Below are positions 62,882 to 64,000 of a DNA stretch of 64,000 bases, piece after piece. The notes under the pieces were generated by a model, which had not been told where the DNA came from, did no database searches, and saw only the letters and a program-made list of their open reading frames with translations. This DNA comes from Cohaesibacter intestini (GTDB lineage: Bacteria; Pseudomonadota; Alphaproteobacteria; Rhizobiales; Cohaesibacteraceae). The stretch lies in NCBI RefSeq assembly GCF_003324485.1, contig NZ_QODK01000005.1, forward strand, positions 62,001 through 126,000, given 5' to 3'. The stretch's first letter is position 1, and each line of letters starts with the position of its first letter. The translations under genes and the position numbers were made by a program.

Positions 62882-63325
62882 TTAACTGCCGCCGGTTGGC
62901 AAGTTCACGGCCAGAAGCTGGATAAACACCAGATACACGAACAACAGGACCCCCAACGTTGTCAGGCCTATCGTCACGTAGCGCCGATATCCAAGGGCAA
63001 CGGAAATGATCGGTATGAAAATACCCGCAGCGACGAAGAAGCCGACATGCTCGAAGGTGATCGCAAACAGGATCAGTCCGACAATCAGGCTGAGGAAACG
63101 TGGAAAGTGATCCGTCAGAACGAGCCGCTCTTGTCCCTTGTCACGAGAAATACTGAAGCCGAGTTGAACAGTGCAGAGTAGGCCAATGGAAACTGCCAGG
63201 AACTGGACATACTTAGCCGACGTCGACACGGCGATACCGGTGTAGGAAGCTGTGCTGTTAAACAACAGCACAGCACCCACGATCATCAGTATGAGAACTG
63301 ATCGATCTACGAGTTTTCTAGTCAT
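62882..63325 (-). CDS. TTT transporter small permease subunit (TctB family), second system
   Basis: This is a 147-residue membrane protein with four hydrophobic helices, the TctB pattern (LILMIVGAVLLFNSTASY, YVQFLAVSIGLLCTVQLGF, FLSLIVGLILFAITFEHVGFFVAAGIFIPI and a last one in LTTLGVLLFVYLVFI). The ATG at 63325 overlaps the tctC stop by one base (TAATG); a TTG at 63331 is an alternative. It lies between tctC and tctA as usual. Confidence 0.88.
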   Translation of the reverse strand: MTRKLVDRSVLILMIVGAVLLFNSTASYTGIAVSTSAKYVQFLAVSIGLLCTVQLGFSISRDKGQERLVLTDHFPRFLSLIVGLILFAITFEHVGFFVAAGIFIPIISVALGYRRYVTIGLTTLGVLLFVYLVFIQLLAVNLPTGGS

Positions 63326-64000
63326 TACCAAGGCGCTTTGTCATAGACGCTTTGCGTTTTGGTCTGCAGATCTTTCAGATATGCGTGATAGTCATCGCCA
63401 TTTTGCAGCAGCAAGAAAATGTTGCTCTTCGCAGCTTTGGCTTTGAACGCGTCGCTCTCGGTAACCTCTTGCAGAATGGTGTCGAGCTTGCCCTGAATAG
63501 CAGGATCGATACCGGCAGGTGCCACGAAACCGCGGGTTGCGCGCATCTTGACGTCGTATCCCTGCTCAAGAGCGGTCGCAACTTCTTTAAGATGCGGGTC
63601 ACGCTCTTCGGTCAACAAAGCAATGATGAGCGCATCACCAGCAGCATGCTGTTTGATCATCTGCGACAGGTTCATAAAGGCGGCATCCACATGGCCACCC
63701 AAAACGCCGGCTTTCTGCTCGGTCGAGCCTTTGGTTGGCAGCAGATTGAAGGAAACACCAGCGGCTTCTTCAAACGCTTTGGCAGCAAGAAAATCGTCGG
63801 AGCCGATGCCGTTGACAGCAACGGTCAGGGCTTTTTCCTTGGCCAATTTGGCCAGATCATCCATAGACTTGATTGGGCTACCGTTCGGAACCACGACAAT
63901 AGCCGGATCCTGAGCAACGTTGCCCATCACTTTGAAGCTATCAAGCGTGTATTTTGCCCGTTTGGAAACAATGTGAGCAACCAGCTGTGGCGTGAAGTTC
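63325..64000 (-). CDS. TTT transporter substrate-binding protein (TctC family), cut by window edge
   Basis: This is the C-terminal part (about 225 residues) of a TctC/Bug receptor. The frame stays open to base 64000 (NFTPQLVAHIVSKRAKYTL.. is readable there), so the signal peptide and N-terminal part are outside the window. Typical features are VVPNGSPIKSMDDLAKLAK, GIGSDDFLAAKAFEEAAG, and the C-terminal RGFVAPAGIDPAIQGKLDTIL. It overlaps tctB by one base. It is the receptor of the second TTT importer. Confidence 0.9.
   Translation of the reverse strand, partial: NFTPQLVAHIVSKRAKYTLDSFKVMGNVAQDPAIVVVPNGSPIKSMDDLAKLAKEKALTVAVNGIGSDDFLAAKAFEEAAGVSFNLLPTKGSTEQKAGVLGGHVDAAFMNLSQMIKQHAAGDALIIALLTEERDPHLKEVATALEQGYDVKMRATRGFVAPAGIDPAIQGKLDTILQEVTESDAFKAKAAKSNIFLLLQNGDDYHAYLKDLQTKTQSVYDKAPW

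Noticed and set aside
1-64000. Possibility that the two TTT systems are copies flanking a mobile segment
   Set aside because: They lie in opposite orientation but differ clearly in protein sequence, and no integrase, transposase, direct repeats or tRNA junction is seen.

Overview
The window reads as a stretch of chromosome or large replicon from a halotolerant, probably marine alphaproteobacterium, most likely of the order Hyphomicrobiales (rhizobia-related). The grounds are a rhizobial-type rhamnose locus (DeoR-type RhaR, RhaSTPQ importer, RhaU, RhaK and a fused aldolase/dehydrogenase), an EctR-controlled ectoine operon with its own aspartokinase, many ABC, TRAP and tripartite tricarboxylate (TTT) importers, and a CtrA-like box before a chemoreceptor gene. 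I see no rRNA, tRNA, insertion sequence, phage gene or CRISPR array. The genus cannot be settled from the sequence alone.

Layout. 1-5341: the end of a tctC gene, then tctB and tctA (TTT importer), a short-chain dehydrogenase and a fucose/arabinose-isomerase-like enzyme, closed by a hairpin terminator. 5599-7983: three poorly known genes (a secreted DUF1566 protein, an unrecognised protein, a CYTH-domain protein). 8221-10371: a membrane MHYT-GGDEF-EAL cyclic-di-GMP protein. 10614-15094: ectR, then ectA-ectB-ectC-ask for osmolyte synthesis. 15272-19528: Tex, an azoreductase and a LysR regulator. 20048-22126: a chemoreceptor.

22272-33943: the rhamnose regulon, two arms diverging from a control region with a 19-bp perfect inverted repeat. 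The left arm has the fused aldolase/dehydrogenase, an E. coli-type rhamnose isomerase and a separate rhamnulose-1-phosphate aldolase. The right arm has rhaR, rhaSTPQ, rhaU and rhaK. 34054-40523: a LacI-controlled ABC sugar importer with a cytoplasmic GH32/68-like glycosidase, behind two adjacent copies of a 14-bp operator-like site.

40625-51391: a GNAT acetyltransferase, then a long minus-strand locus with thiolase, M20 deacylase, two-subunit CoA transferase, class III aminotransferase, polar amino-acid ABC importer and creatininase-family hydrolase, facing a LysR regulator. Together these fit uptake and degradation of a cyclic or N-acylated amino acid through a 3-oxoacid to acetyl-CoA. 51394-58570: an RpiR regulator divergent from a TRAP importer, followed by an M81 (MlrC-like) metalloenzyme, a D-threonine-aldolase/D-serine-dehydratase-like enzyme and RidA, which fits use of a D-amino-acid compound. 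58728-61166: a phosphate transporter with its DUF47 partner and a small unknown gene. 61358-64000: a second TTT importer (tctA, tctB, start of tctC) running off the right edge.

Overall this is an accessory nutrient-scavenging region: several substrate-specific uptake and breakdown modules, most with a linked regulator. The least explained are the amino-acid locus at 41-50 kb and the TRAP-MlrC-PLP-RidA locus at 52-58 kb.
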